Assembly: GCA_002503885.1 (NCBI GenBank)
Contig: DASQ01000002.1
Coordinates: 1-37,016 of the forward strand
From: Methanoculleus marisnigri
Lineage (GTDB): Archaea > Halobacteriota > Methanomicrobia > Methanomicrobiales > Methanoculleaceae
DNA: 37,016 nt
Direction of reading: 5' to 3'
This document shows positions 15,443 through 23,611 of this stretch, in pieces. The translations under genes and the position numbers were made by a program. Numbering within the stretch: position 1 is the first letter of the stretch; each line of letters begins with the position of its first letter. The notes beneath the pieces are model-generated. The model worked only from the letters and a program-made list of their open reading frames with translations. It was not told the DNA's origin and did not search any database.

Positions 15443-17056
15443 ATGATGGATCCGGAGGAACAGGCGCCCGCGCCGGTGCCGCGTCCCGGGCGACGACGCA
15501 TCGTCGGCACCGCGGCCGGCATCGGACTCCTTGCCGGGGCAGCCTTCCTCGGGATGGTGGAGGTGCTCTCCCGCTGCTGGAGCGATCCGTCCGCCTACAA
15601 CCAGGGTTTCCTGGGGTTCGGGATCACGCATGTATACGTCTCGATCCTGCTGATCATCTTCTTCGCGGGGTTCTTCTCGGCGTACGCGAACGGCATCGCC
15701 ACTCGAAGCACCCGGATCCTCTCCGCCGTCCTCGCCGGCGCAGTCGCCGCAATCACCGCCCGGACGCTGCTGTTTGTGGGCGATCCCGCCTACCTCGTCG
15801 GGTCGCTCATCGCGACCCGGGGGCAGTTCCTCCTCCTCGTGGGCGGCGCGATGCTGGTCGCCGGGATCGGGGGGCTGGTCGCGTCGTTCCTCGATCCGGA
15901 GCGGCCGAATGGGCGCCGGGAACTCCTCCCGCTTGCGGTGGTCGCCGTCGTGTTCATCGCCGTCCCGCCGCTCGTTGCGGTGATCGGCATCGCTGCGGGC
16001 GCCATCCCCGCCGCGCCCTACTCCGGCGGCGCACCCGCACCGGAGACCGACGTCCTGATCCTCAGGGTCTCCGCCGCAGGCGATATCGAGTGGGAGGCGC
16101 GGGTGGATCTCGCCGCCTACGACCGGCCCGACGTCCTGGCCGAGTGCCCGGGCGGTTACGCTCTCGCGGTCACGGAGTACGGCCGGGAGGGGAACACGGT
16201 GCATATCCTCACCTACGACGAAGACGGGGACTCCCGCGACCGGCTGGCGTTCGAGACCGGATTCGGCCGCGTGACCGCGCTCGTCCCGGCACCCGGCGGC
16301 GGGTTCCTGGCGGTCACGGAGACCCCGGAGGTCGTCCGCGTCGATGCCGGGGGCAGGCAGGTCTGGATACAGTCCTTTGTCGAAGAGAACCACGGGATGG
16401 CACCCGTCTCCCTGCTCGCTCATACAGACGGACGATACATCGCGGCGTGGGAGGACCAGGTCGCCTGCTTTTGCGACGATGGTACGCGGCTCTGGCAGGT
16501 CTCGCTCGACGCCGCGGGGGGTCTCGGGTACCACCCGATCTACCCGGCTCCTGATGGTGGCGTGCTCGTCTTTGTAGAGGGGCGAAACGTCTTTGTCGGC
16601 GACCATTTCGAGGTGTATCTCCAGGCCGTCCGCCTGGATGAGAACGGCACCGTCCTCTGGAAGCGGGATTTCGGAAGCGTTGGGCTCGACGAACTCCTGG
16701 GCGCCCGGGAGACGGCGCCGGGACGGTTCAGCGTCCTCTACCGGTCGACGACCTTCCCCGAGAATGTCTGGGGCGGCGTTGAAAGGGCAAACCAGGGCTA
16801 CCTCTTCATGCTCGACGAAAGCGGCGAGATGACGGATTACCATGCCGTCGAAGACGACGGGGGGGTCGTGGTCGCGTCGTCGGGCGGGTACCTCTCGTTC
16901 ACTCCCGCCGATGCGGGCGTCACGCTCGCCGGCAGGGATGCCGCGGGCAACGAGGTCTGGCGGCAGGAGCAGCCGATCGGTATCGATCTCTACTCGCTCC
17001 GTGGCATCGGCACGGCGGACGGCGGCTATCTCATCGCCGGGAGCACGATCGCATGA
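15443..17056 (+). CDS. membrane protein with C-terminal beta-propeller-like domain
   Basis: 537 residues. After a proline-rich cytoplasmic start, about five transmembrane helices lie between 20 and 190 (IVGTAAGIGLLAGAAFLGMV, YVSILLIIFFAGFFSAY, ILSAVLAGAVAAITA, FLLLVGGAMLVAGIGGLVA, LAVVAVVFIAVPPLVAVIG). The rest is a repeat domain with units of the type LRVSAAGDIEWEARVDLA, VDAGGRQVWIQSF, LDENGTVLWKRDFG and GRDAAGNEVWRQEQ, each followed by a D/EGGY-like strand. These are hallmarks of PQQ/propeller-like repeats, probably outside the cell. Function is unknown. It overlaps the next gene by 4 bp (ATGA). Confidence 0.8.
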   Translation: MMDPEEQAPAPVPRPGRRRIVGTAAGIGLLAGAAFLGMVEVLSRCWSDPSAYNQGFLGFGITHVYVSILLIIFFAGFFSAYANGIATRSTRILSAVLAGAVAAITARTLLFVGDPAYLVGSLIATRGQFLLLVGGAMLVAGIGGLVASFLDPERPNGRRELLPLAVVAVVFIAVPPLVAVIGIAAGAIPAAPYSGGAPAPETDVLILRVSAAGDIEWEARVDLAAYDRPDVLAECPGGYALAVTEYGREGNTVHILTYDEDGDSRDRLAFETGFGRVTALVPAPGGGFLAVTETPEVVRVDAGGRQVWIQSFVEENHGMAPVSLLAHTDGRYIAAWEDQVACFCDDGTRLWQVSLDAAGGLGYHPIYPAPDGGVLVFVEGRNVFVGDHFEVYLQAVRLDENGTVLWKRDFGSVGLDELLGARETAPGRFSVLYRSTTFPENVWGGVERANQGYLFMLDESGEMTDYHAVEDDGGVVVASSGGYLSFTPADAGVTLAGRDAAGNEVWRQEQPIGIDLYSLRGIGTADGGYLIAGSTIA

Positions 17057-17784
17057 AGACACGGTGGCTTGCGTTCGGCATCGTCATCGTGGTGGCGTTC
17101 GTTCTCTGGCGTGCCTCTTACGTCCCGCCCGGCTACGAAACGATAGACTACGAGACCGTCCCGGTCCTCCCGACGGAGCGGTACAACCCCCCGCTCCTCG
17201 AGATCTGGGAGGTGATGGTGGACGAGATTCCGTTCGATAACCGGACGGCGAGGGGACCGGGGCTCATTATGAGTTTCGACGCAAACGGGTCGTTCACCTC
17301 GATCCAGTTCCACTTCTTCGCCGATATGGAGGGGGATCCCTGGGTCCACTCCGCCTTCGTCCTCAGAAACGGGAGCGCCTACCTTTCGTCCCAGCGGCTC
17401 GATTACCGCCCTCCCCGCGCGCACCCGCTTGAAGTGCTCGCCGCCGTCGACAGCATCCCGTTTAACGAGATCTCCTACGGCGAGAGGGGGATGAACCTCG
17501 CGGTCTTTTACCACGAGGAGAACCGGTCCTACGACGACACCTACAAAAACATCTACGCTACCCTCGACGGCACGCTCCGCCCCTTAACGGAGATCTCCTT
17601 TGCCACCCCGGAGGTCTGGCACACCATCGAGATCTACCCGATCCAGGAGCCGGTGGTCATCATGCTGGACGGCGAGCCGCAGGATGAGAACCGAACGGCA
17701 ACCCGCATCGACGAGGACCCCCGGGCGCTGGTTGTCTTTGCCCCGCGGGAGATCGGGATGGCGGAGAGGGTCGTGTACGCGTGA
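17053..17784 (+). CDS. membrane-anchored hypothetical protein
   Basis: 243 residues with one N-terminal transmembrane helix (WLAFGIVIVVAFVLWRA, about 5-21) and a mostly beta external domain containing several potential N-glycosylation sequons (NRT, NGS, NRS). I do not recognise the family. Start-stop overlap (ATGA) with the preceding propeller protein indicates translational coupling. It is followed by two double-hairpin units. Confidence 0.75.
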   Translation: MKTRWLAFGIVIVVAFVLWRASYVPPGYETIDYETVPVLPTERYNPPLLEIWEVMVDEIPFDNRTARGPGLIMSFDANGSFTSIQFHFFADMEGDPWVHSAFVLRNGSAYLSSQRLDYRPPRAHPLEVLAAVDSIPFNEISYGERGMNLAVFYHEENRSYDDTYKNIYATLDGTLRPLTEISFATPEVWHTIEIYPIQEPVVIMLDGEPQDENRTATRIDEDPRALVVFAPREIGMAERVVYA

Positions 17785-17785
17785 T

Positions 17786-17830
17786 GCGACGTTCCGGAGG
17801 AACGGAGCTTGAGCACCGCCAGGTGCGAGT
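17786..17830 (+). repeat. double-hairpin unit 4
   Basis: GAC, then stem GTTCC-GGA-GGAAC, then linker GGAGCTTGAGC, then stem GCACC-GCCA-GGTGC, then GAG. It begins two bases after the stop of the preceding gene. Confidence 0.65.
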
Positions 17831-17874
17831 AATGACTGCTGTCCTGGCAGGAGTTTGAGCGTCGAAGGTGCGAC
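17831..17874 (+). repeat. double-hairpin unit 5, in tandem with unit 4
   Basis: GAC, then stem CTGCTG-TCC-TGGCAG (last pairs are G-U type), then linker GAGTTTGAGC, then stem GCGTC-GAA-GGTGC. The second stem differs from the other units at two bases, but both changes give G-U wobble pairs, so the structure would survive in RNA. Confidence 0.6.
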
Positions 17875-17893
17875 GAAGACGGACGGCACAGAA

Positions 17894-17932
17894 AAGATAT
17901 AAATCCCTCTCCCCCATCGCTCATTTAAGGAG
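17894..17932 (+). promoter_or_regulatory. promoter and ribosome-binding site for the gene at 17940
   Basis: A TATA box (AAGATATAAAT, 17894-17904) predicts a transcription start near 17928. The Shine-Dalgarno AAGGAG (17927-17932) sits 7 nt before the ATG. The downstream genes therefore have their own promoter after the double-hairpin units. Confidence 0.55.
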
Positions 17933-17939
17933 TCGAGCA

Positions 17940-18680
17940 ATGAGACGAAACCTTCCGGCTATCCTTTGCATTCTCGCACTGATCTCGGCGGCAGCCCCGG
18001 CGACGGCCGGAGATACGACGGTCGAGACGTCGACATTCCTCTCCGTCATCTCCCCGGAGCAGTACGCTACGATCCGGAGCGATCTCATCCCGCCCCGCGC
18101 CGAGGTCGTCGGCAGGGCCGGGGCTTCGCGCGGGATACGGGACGTGGTGGTCGAAAGCAGCGTCGGGAAGGTCTCGTGCGGGAACGGAACCGAGTTTGCC
18201 TGCTCCGTCCCGGTCGCGGAGGGGAACGAGACGATCGCCGTGACCCTGATCGATAACCTGGGGAAGACTACTGATGCGGTGCTGCACGTCTACGTCAACG
18301 TCGACATCCCCCCACCGCCGTGGATCTACGTGATCGGGACGGTGAGGGACGCCGACGGCCGTCCGGTCCCGGGCGCAACGGTGCGGTTCGAGTCCGTCCT
18401 CCCGCTCGCCAGCGGTCCCCATCCCGTGACGACCGGGACCGCCGACGACGGCGGTTACCTGATAGCGAACGCGTTCGGCTACGGGCAGAACATATCGGTC
18501 GAGAAGGAGGGCTATCAGCCCCTGCACCGCGAGGTCTCCTTTGAGAATACCACCAACAGGCTCGACCTGGAGTTGGAGCCGCAGGGCCCGGCCGTGCCCG
18601 GTTTCTCCGCCTGGATGAGCGTGCTTGCGCTCTCGGGAGGGCTGCTGGCCGCCCGTGCGGTGAGGGGGCGGAAGGGGTGA
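17940..18680 (+). CDS. secreted protein with carboxypeptidase-regulatory-like domain and PGF-CTERM-like tail
   Basis: 246 residues. A signal peptide (MRRNLPAILCILALISAAAP, ending near ATAGD) is followed by a beta-rich region. A carboxypeptidase-regulatory-like fold comes next, about residues 125-215 (GTVRDADGRPVPGATVRFES and DGGYLIANAFGYGQNISVEK). The C-terminus has the tripartite form VPGF, a hydrophobic helix and then RGRKG, as in PGF-CTERM substrates of archaeosortase A. It is probably a lipid-anchored surface protein. The start at 17940 is fixed by AAGGAG. The stop overlaps the GTG start of the next gene. Confidence 0.8.
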   Translation: MRRNLPAILCILALISAAAPATAGDTTVETSTFLSVISPEQYATIRSDLIPPRAEVVGRAGASRGIRDVVVESSVGKVSCGNGTEFACSVPVAEGNETIAVTLIDNLGKTTDAVLHVYVNVDIPPPPWIYVIGTVRDADGRPVPGATVRFESVLPLASGPHPVTTGTADDGGYLIANAFGYGQNISVEKEGYQPLHREVSFENTTNRLDLELEPQGPAVPGFSAWMSVLALSGGLLAARAVRGRKG

Positions 18681-20329
18681 AAGCCGATCCCATGCAACAT
18701 GTACGAACCCTCCTCTGCATCCTCCTGCTCTCCAGTCTGTTTGTCCTCCCCGCGGCGGCTGCCGAGACCCCCCGCCCGGCCGAGAGCCAGGTGGAGGCGC
18801 CCGTCGACCGGATCGAGATCGACGACGCGGTGAAGCAGGCGACGCCCTACTATGTCATGCTCGTCGGGACCGACGATGAGCGGGAGAACCTGCTCGGCTA
18901 CATCGACCGCTCCCCTCGCTCCGCCGAAGAGAAGGAGGCGATGAAGGAATCCCTGCAAGCGATCTGGCGGAAATACCCGGTGGTGCACGAGACCGAGGGT
19001 GCGGTTACCCGGATCGCGTTCGCCCCGGCGGCGGGCGCGAGCCCGGTCCTGACCGACGAGGAGAACGCCCGGCTTGCCGGGATTGCCCGGGCCATGGCGG
19101 AGGTGTATGCCGCCACGCCCACGGGCACGATGACCACCTGGTACGACCTCTCCATCTGGCTGATCAAGACGGACGGGCAGGGGAACGAGGCCTGGAACCG
19201 GACCTACCCCGCCGGGGATACTGCGGACGTCGCGTCGGTGCTCCAGACGAACGACGGAGGGTACCTGATCGCCGCGAACACAGGGTTCCGGGACGCCCTG
19301 CTGATCAAAACGGACGGCGACGGCAACGAGGTCTGGAGGAAGACTTACGGCGGGCCTGACCGGGACAGCGCGCTCGATATGATCGAGACCGATGATGGGA
19401 ACTACGTCGTCGTCGGGAGCACCGGCTGGACACCGGAGAAGGGTACGGGCGGCACCTGGATCTTCAAGGTCGCGCCGGACGGACGACAGATCTGGAGCCG
19501 GACGTTCTCGGTGGAAGGAGAATTCCTGGTCTTCTCATCGGTCGACCGGACCGGTGACGGCGGGTTCATCCTCGGCGGGAAGAGGACCACAGGAGATACC
19601 GAAACCGACAATGCCTGGCTGGTCAGGCTCGACCGGGATGGGTTCGAGGAGTGGAACCGGTTCGTCGGGGGCAACGGTTCCGGGATCGTGGACAGCGTCA
19701 TATCGACCCCGATCGACGGAGGCTACCTGGCCGCGGTGAGGAACCCCTGGGAAGCGGAACGTTCCGGGATCGTGCCGATCCGGGTGATCAAGACCGATCC
19801 TTCGGGTGAGGTCATCTGGACGAAGACGCTCGATGAGATGGACGGCGGCACCAGTGCGGTCCTTCTCGCAGTGCCCGGCGGAGGTGCCGTCGGCTATCTT
19901 CTCGCCTGCGGGGCCGTCCTCCCCGACCCCTGCCTCACTAAGATCGGCGGGACCGGAAGCATCGTCTGGACCGTGACGCCGGAGGTTCCCGGCGGCGTCC
20001 TTCTGGTCACGTCGGCCGCTGCACCGTCTCCGGGGGAGTACGCACTTACCGGCACGGTCTACGCCGGCGGGCTGCATGATGGGTGGCTGGTGCTCCTGGA
20101 CCATACCGGAAACGTCACCTCCACGCACCCGTTCGGCGGAGACGCGATCGACGACATCTCGGCTCTCGCGGCGACGGACGACGGCGGCTACGTCCTTGCC
20201 GGCACCACCCGGTCGTTCGGGGAGACCGGGCGGACGGCGGCGCCCGGCCGTGCACCGGGGTTCGGGGCGCTCGCGGCGATGGTCGCCTGCGGTATCGGGC
20301 TCCTCTGCTGCGGGGGGAAGCGGGAGTGA
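18677..20329 (+). CDS. secreted PQQ/propeller-repeat surface protein with PGF-CTERM-like tail
   Basis: 550 residues. After an N-terminal signal peptide (LLCILLLSSLFVLPAAAAE) comes a helical region of about 100 residues. At least five repeats of about 45-60 residues follow, with pattern KTDGxGNEVWxKTY then D/EGGYLxAG. Examples are IKTDGQGNEAWNRTYPAGD, IKTDGDGNEVWRKTYGG and VAPDGRQIWSRTF. The end, APGFGALAAMVACGIGLLCC then GGKRE, is a PGF-CTERM-like sorting signal. GTG 18677 overlaps the previous stop; ATG 18692 is an alternative start. Function is unknown. It shares its repeat type with the protein at 15443. Confidence 0.8.
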   Translation: MKADPMQHVRTLLCILLLSSLFVLPAAAAETPRPAESQVEAPVDRIEIDDAVKQATPYYVMLVGTDDERENLLGYIDRSPRSAEEKEAMKESLQAIWRKYPVVHETEGAVTRIAFAPAAGASPVLTDEENARLAGIARAMAEVYAATPTGTMTTWYDLSIWLIKTDGQGNEAWNRTYPAGDTADVASVLQTNDGGYLIAANTGFRDALLIKTDGDGNEVWRKTYGGPDRDSALDMIETDDGNYVVVGSTGWTPEKGTGGTWIFKVAPDGRQIWSRTFSVEGEFLVFSSVDRTGDGGFILGGKRTTGDTETDNAWLVRLDRDGFEEWNRFVGGNGSGIVDSVISTPIDGGYLAAVRNPWEAERSGIVPIRVIKTDPSGEVIWTKTLDEMDGGTSAVLLAVPGGGAVGYLLACGAVLPDPCLTKIGGTGSIVWTVTPEVPGGVLLVTSAAAPSPGEYALTGTVYAGGLHDGWLVLLDHTGNVTSTHPFGGDAIDDISALAATDDGGYVLAGTTRSFGETGRTAAPGRAPGFGALAAMVACGIGLLCCGGKRE

Positions 20330-20818
20330 AGGCCGGGCCGCTTGCCGCCGCGAGTGCGGTCTTCTTCTTTCTCTGGGCGGTCATGCCGGTGACGCTCGCA
20401 TCTCATGGCGCCGTCAGTTCCTGGAGCGTTATATTCCTGCTGTCCGTCATCTCACTGGCCGGGTCGGTTCAGTTCCTGCGGACGATGCGGCGTGAGTCGC
20501 CCCGGTGGTACCGGGGCATCCCGTTTGCAGCCGTCTGTACTGCTCTTGCGCTCTGGACAGGGGTCGTGGCGTGGGCTGCACCTTACCATCTCGCGGACCG
20601 CGCCTTCCAGCTCATGTTCCTCCTCCCCCCGGCCGCGGCACTACTCCTCTCCTCCTTCTCGGACGGCTGCCGGGGCAATCCACCTCTTCCACCCGATCGC
20701 CGAGCTGGAGACCGGGTTCGACCACGCGTTCCTGGTCGGGATCCTGTTCATCGTCGGGATGATCGTTCTGACGGTGCAGCTCCGGGAGAGTGACGTGAGG
20801 GAGGAGGCGAGAGAGTGA
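20326..20818 (+). pseudogene. multi-span membrane protein, frameshifted near its C-terminus
   Basis: A GTG start (20326) overlaps the previous stop. The first frame encodes four hydrophobic helices (AAASAVFFFLWAVMPVTLA, WSVIFLLSVISLAG, IPFAAVCTALALWTGVVAW, LMFLLPPAAALLL). After SSFSDGC it turns into Arg/Pro-rich nonsense. The second frame continues with AIHLFHPIAELETGFDHAFL, the helix VGILFIVGMIVLTVQL and a charged end at 20818. Removing one G from the G4 run at 20672-20675 restores one frame of about 163 residues. Real mutation and sequencing error cannot be told apart here. Family unknown. Confidence 0.7.
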
Positions 20819-20825
20819 CCGGGGC

Positions 20826-21557
20826 TTACCCCCGCCCCCTCCCCCAGCCGCACGAGAAGTGCGCGATAAACCCGTTCTGCCCCGACGCCAGCACCTCGTC
20901 GGGCGTGCCCTCGATGACGACCCTGCCCTCTTCCATGACGCAGACCTTATCACCGAGCTCGAGGGCGTCGCTGAGCGCGTGGGTGACGAGGATGCAGGGG
21001 ATGCCGGCGGCCCGGATGGTTTCGCGGAGTTCGCGGCGCATCTGGGCCTGGGCGCGGACGTCGATCGCGGCGAGCGGCTCGTCCAGGAGGAGAAGGCCGG
21101 GTTTCACCGCAAGCGCCCGGGCGAGAGCCACCCTCTGGCGCTGCCCGCCGGAGAGGCGGCCGACGTTGACGTCCGCGAGGTCGGAGAGGTGTATGCGCTC
21201 GAGTTCGCCAGCGACGCGAGCGGCGATCTCGCCGGCCGGAACCTTCCGGCACCGGAGGCCGAAGGCGACGTTCTCGAAGACCGAGAGGTGCGGGAAGAGC
21301 GCGTAGGACTGGAAGAGGTGGCCGATGTTCCGGCTCTCGACAGGCACGTCGACCCTCAGGCGGTCGGAGTAGAGCACCCGGCCCGCAAGGGCGATCTCGC
21401 CGCGGTCCGGGGCGAGCAGCCCTGAAGCCAGGTTGAGCACGGTCGATTTGCCTGCGCCGTTCTCCCCGATGAGGGCGAGGGTCTCCCCCGGTCCGACCGA
21501 GAGGGAGACGTCGAGTTTAAAGTCCCGCAACTGTTTTACGGCACGCATGGAAAGCAT
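20826..21557 (-). CDS. modC: molybdate/tungstate ABC transporter ATPase (ModC/WtpC)
   Basis: ATP-hydrolysing subunit of the molybdate importer, 243 residues. Walker A is GENGAGKST, the Q-loop lies in FQSYALFPHL, the ABC signature is LSGGQRQRVALARAL, Walker B is LLLDEPLAAID, and the switch histidine is in LVTHAL. Many ModC proteins have a C-terminal molybdate-binding (TOBE) domain; this one ends soon after the ATPase domain and lacks it. The start overlaps the modB stop by one base. It is the last gene of the modABC operon. Confidence 0.88.
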   Translation of the reverse strand: MLSMRAVKQLRDFKLDVSLSVGPGETLALIGENGAGKSTVLNLASGLLAPDRGEIALAGRVLYSDRLRVDVPVESRNIGHLFQSYALFPHLSVFENVAFGLRCRKVPAGEIAARVAGELERIHLSDLADVNVGRLSGGQRQRVALARALAVKPGLLLLDEPLAAIDVRAQAQMRRELRETIRAAGIPCILVTHALSDALELGDKVCVMEEGRVVIEGTPDEVLASGQNGFIAHFSCGWGRGRG

Positions 21558-22363
21558 CAGGTGGCCCTCCGGGTGGTGTATTTGACCGCGAGGATCACGG
21601 AAAACGAGATGACCACGAGGACGATCGCGATGCTGATCGCGTCGTTGAGGTCTCCCTGCATCGTCGTGTAGATCGCAAGCGGCATCGTCTGCGTCCGGCC
21701 CTGGAAGTTCCCGGCGAACATGATCGTCGCGCCGAACTCCCCGAGCGCCCGGGCGAACGAGAGGATCGCCCCCGACACGAGCCCGCCCCGTGCGATGGGG
21801 ATGGAGACGCGGAGGAGGACGGCGAGCCTCGACGCCCCGAGCGTCCGGGCTGCATCCTCATACAGCGGGTCGACCGCTTCGAAACTCGCCCGGGCCTGCC
21901 GGATGTAGAATGGGGAGGCGACGAAGACCTGCGCGAGGATGACCGCGACCGTCGTGAACGCGACGGAGATACCAAACCCGTCGAGGAACTCCCCGACGAC
22001 GCCCCGGCGGCCGAAGGCCATCAACAGCGCGATGCCCGCAACCGCCGGCGGAAGCACGATGGGAAGGTCCGTGAGGGTATCGACGATCTCCCGGCCGCGG
22101 TACCGTACCCGTGCGTTTACATACGCGAGCGGCGTCCCCAGGAGGACGACGACCGCGGTGCTGATCGAGGCGGTGACGAGGGAGAGCCGGAGGGCGTCGA
22201 CGACCGCCGGCTGCTGCAGCGACGAGAGAAACGCCTCGGGGCTGATCCGCAGGAAGAGCGAGGCTACCGGAATCGTCACGAAGAGGAGGAAGCACGCGAT
22301 GAGGCAGAAGACGAGGAGGGAGAGGGCCGCCTCTCCGGTCTTACGGGACCGGGTCGAATCCAT
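21557..22363 (-). CDS. modB: molybdate/tungstate ABC transporter permease (ModB/WtpB)
   Basis: 268-residue inner-membrane permease with about six helices (LLVFCLIACFLLFVTIPVA at the N-terminus). The segment LTDLPIVLPPAVAGIALLMA is typical of ModB. The EAA loop, which contacts the ATPase, is EDAARTLGASRLAVLLRVS. The frame is open further upstream, but that part is Arg/Ser-rich antisense of modA. The ATG at 22363 is the credible start and overlaps the modA end by 23 bp. Confidence 0.9.
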   Translation of the reverse strand: MDSTRSRKTGEAALSLLVFCLIACFLLFVTIPVASLFLRISPEAFLSSLQQPAVVDALRLSLVTASISTAVVVLLGTPLAYVNARVRYRGREIVDTLTDLPIVLPPAVAGIALLMAFGRRGVVGEFLDGFGISVAFTTVAVILAQVFVASPFYIRQARASFEAVDPLYEDAARTLGASRLAVLLRVSIPIARGGLVSGAILSFARALGEFGATIMFAGNFQGRTQTMPLAIYTTMQGDLNDAISIAIVLVVISFSVILAVKYTTRRAT

Positions 22364-23162
22364 AGGATTCCAGGACGGCGCTGCCCGTCGGACCGCGGAC
22401 GAACGCGATGAACGCGGCCGCCTCGGTCTTCTGCTCCGACGACGCGAGTATCCCGAGCGGGTACTCCGCGACGACGTTGTACTCCGCCGGAACCTCGATC
22501 TGCCGGACCAGGGAGCGATCATTGGGTCGGACGTCCGACCTGTAGACGAACGCCGCATCCGCTTCGCCGAGCGTCAGTTTGGGCATCACCGTCGTAATCG
22601 CGGTCTCCTCGGAGATGACGTTTTCCATCACGGCGTCGCGGTATGCCGCCCCGTAGGCGGGGTCGGCCGCCATCGTATCGAGCACCTGCCGGGTGTAGGA
22701 CCCGAACGGGACATCCTTCGTCCCGATGACGAGTCTGACGTCCGGCCGGGCGAGATCGGCGAGGCTCGTGATGTTTGCCGGGTTATCGGCGGGAACGATC
22801 ACGGTGAGCGAGTTATCGAGGAAGACCGCGACCGTATCGTTCTCCATGAACCCTCCTGCCTCCAGGGCCTTCATCTGCTTTACATTCGCCGAGACGAAGA
22901 CGTCCGGCGAGGCGCCCTGTTCGATCTGGGTGCGGAGCGCCTGCGAGCCGTCAAAGGCACAGTCGACGACAGTATCCGGGTTCTCTGCCGTATAAGCCTC
23001 CCCGATCTCGGAAAACGCTCCCGTCAGGGACGCTGCGGTAAAGACCGTTAGCGTCGTCTGCTGTGCGGTCGGCTGCGTGGTGCCGGTGCATCCCGCAACG
23101 GCGAGCGTTGCGGCGATGAGGAGAAGCGGCACCAACAGTGTAACTCTGTCGTGAGATCTCAT
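22341..23162 (-). CDS. modA: molybdate/tungstate-binding lipoprotein (ModA/WtpA)
   Basis: 273-residue extracellular solute-binding protein of the Mo/W importer. A lipobox AVAGC puts the lipidated cysteine at residue 25. The mature part begins LTVFTAASLTGAFSEIGEAY, the oxyanion-binding ASL motif, and continues with DGSQALRTQIEQGASPDVFV. It would feed molybdate to FeMo-cofactor synthesis by the nif products encoded upstream on the same strand. The mobile element at 23199-23611 begins only 36 bp before its start codon, and no TATA box is visible in those 36 bp. Confidence 0.92.
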   Translation of the reverse strand: MRSHDRVTLLVPLLLIAATLAVAGCTGTTQPTAQQTTLTVFTAASLTGAFSEIGEAYTAENPDTVVDCAFDGSQALRTQIEQGASPDVFVSANVKQMKALEAGGFMENDTVAVFLDNSLTVIVPADNPANITSLADLARPDVRLVIGTKDVPFGSYTRQVLDTMAADPAYGAAYRDAVMENVISEETAITTVMPKLTLGEADAAFVYRSDVRPNDRSLVRQIEVPAEYNVVAEYPLGILASSEQKTEAAAFIAFVRGPTGSAVLESYGFDPVP

Positions 23163-23198
23163 CGTATGCCTCGATTGTACGCTGGTTTACGTGGGTAG

Positions 23199-23611
23199 GG
23201 CTCTGTTGAAACCCTATTCTGATCTTCATCCTTACCCTGATGTGGCTGGTGCCGGACCAGGTTTGTCCCTGGGACTACCTTTCGTATGAAAATGGGTCAC
23301 CTACATATTTTCATCCGGTATGCCTGTGGCCCCACGGGCATCATGTGGTTTTTCTCGGGCCTGTCCCCATACAGTGGACCGTGGTGGCCATCGCCATTGG
23401 GGGTGGGGCTGACGGGGAGGGGGAGACCCCCTCCCCTGTCTCGCGCGAAGATCCGCATACCTCATCAACCCCACCCCACCCCACCCGGCCTCCGGCCTCC
23501 TCCCCCGCCCCAGGGGGGGGGCAGTCATGGCGATACCCGGTGGAAAGCCGTGCCCCTGAGTACCACTGATTGCGGCCATCTGGGACAAACAGGTGTGGTT
23601 TCAACAAAGCC
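23199..23611. mobile_element. 413-bp non-autonomous element (MITE-like) with terminal inverted repeats and 8-bp duplication
   Basis: The left end GGCTCTGTTGAAACC (23199-23213) and the right end GGTTTCAACAAAGCC (23597-23611) are inverted repeats matching at 14 of 15 positions. Directly outside each end stands the identical 8-mer GTGGGTAG (23191-23198 and 23612-23619), a target-site duplication. No transposase frame is present inside. The interior holds a hairpin (ATGCCTGTGG/CCACGGGCAT, 23320-23341) and copy 3 of the dispersed GC-rich repeat. An 8-bp duplication fits several IS families (IS6, ISL3 and IS1595 among them); I cannot assign one. It separates the anfO-like gene from modA. Confidence 0.85.
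23377..23575. repeat. dispersed GC-rich intergenic repeat, copy 3, inside the MITE-like element
   Basis: Ordered blocks shared with 1066-1232 and 5866-6185: AGTGGACCGTGG, GGGGTGGGGCTGACGGGGAG, CCCCCTCCCCTGTCTC, CCCGGCCTCCGGCCTCCT, GGCAGTCATGGCGATA, GGTGGAAAGCCGTGCCCC. The central stem is GGGGAGGGGG (23414-23423) with CCCCCTCCCC (23427-23436). The loop is AGA, where copies 1 and 2 have TCT. None of the double-hairpin insertions of copy 2 is present here. Confidence 0.75.

Noticed and set aside
21557..22558. A longer ModB starting at 22558
   Set aside because: The extra 65 residues are Arg/Ser-rich and lie antisense-like within the modA coding region; the ATG at 22363 precedes the first real membrane helix.
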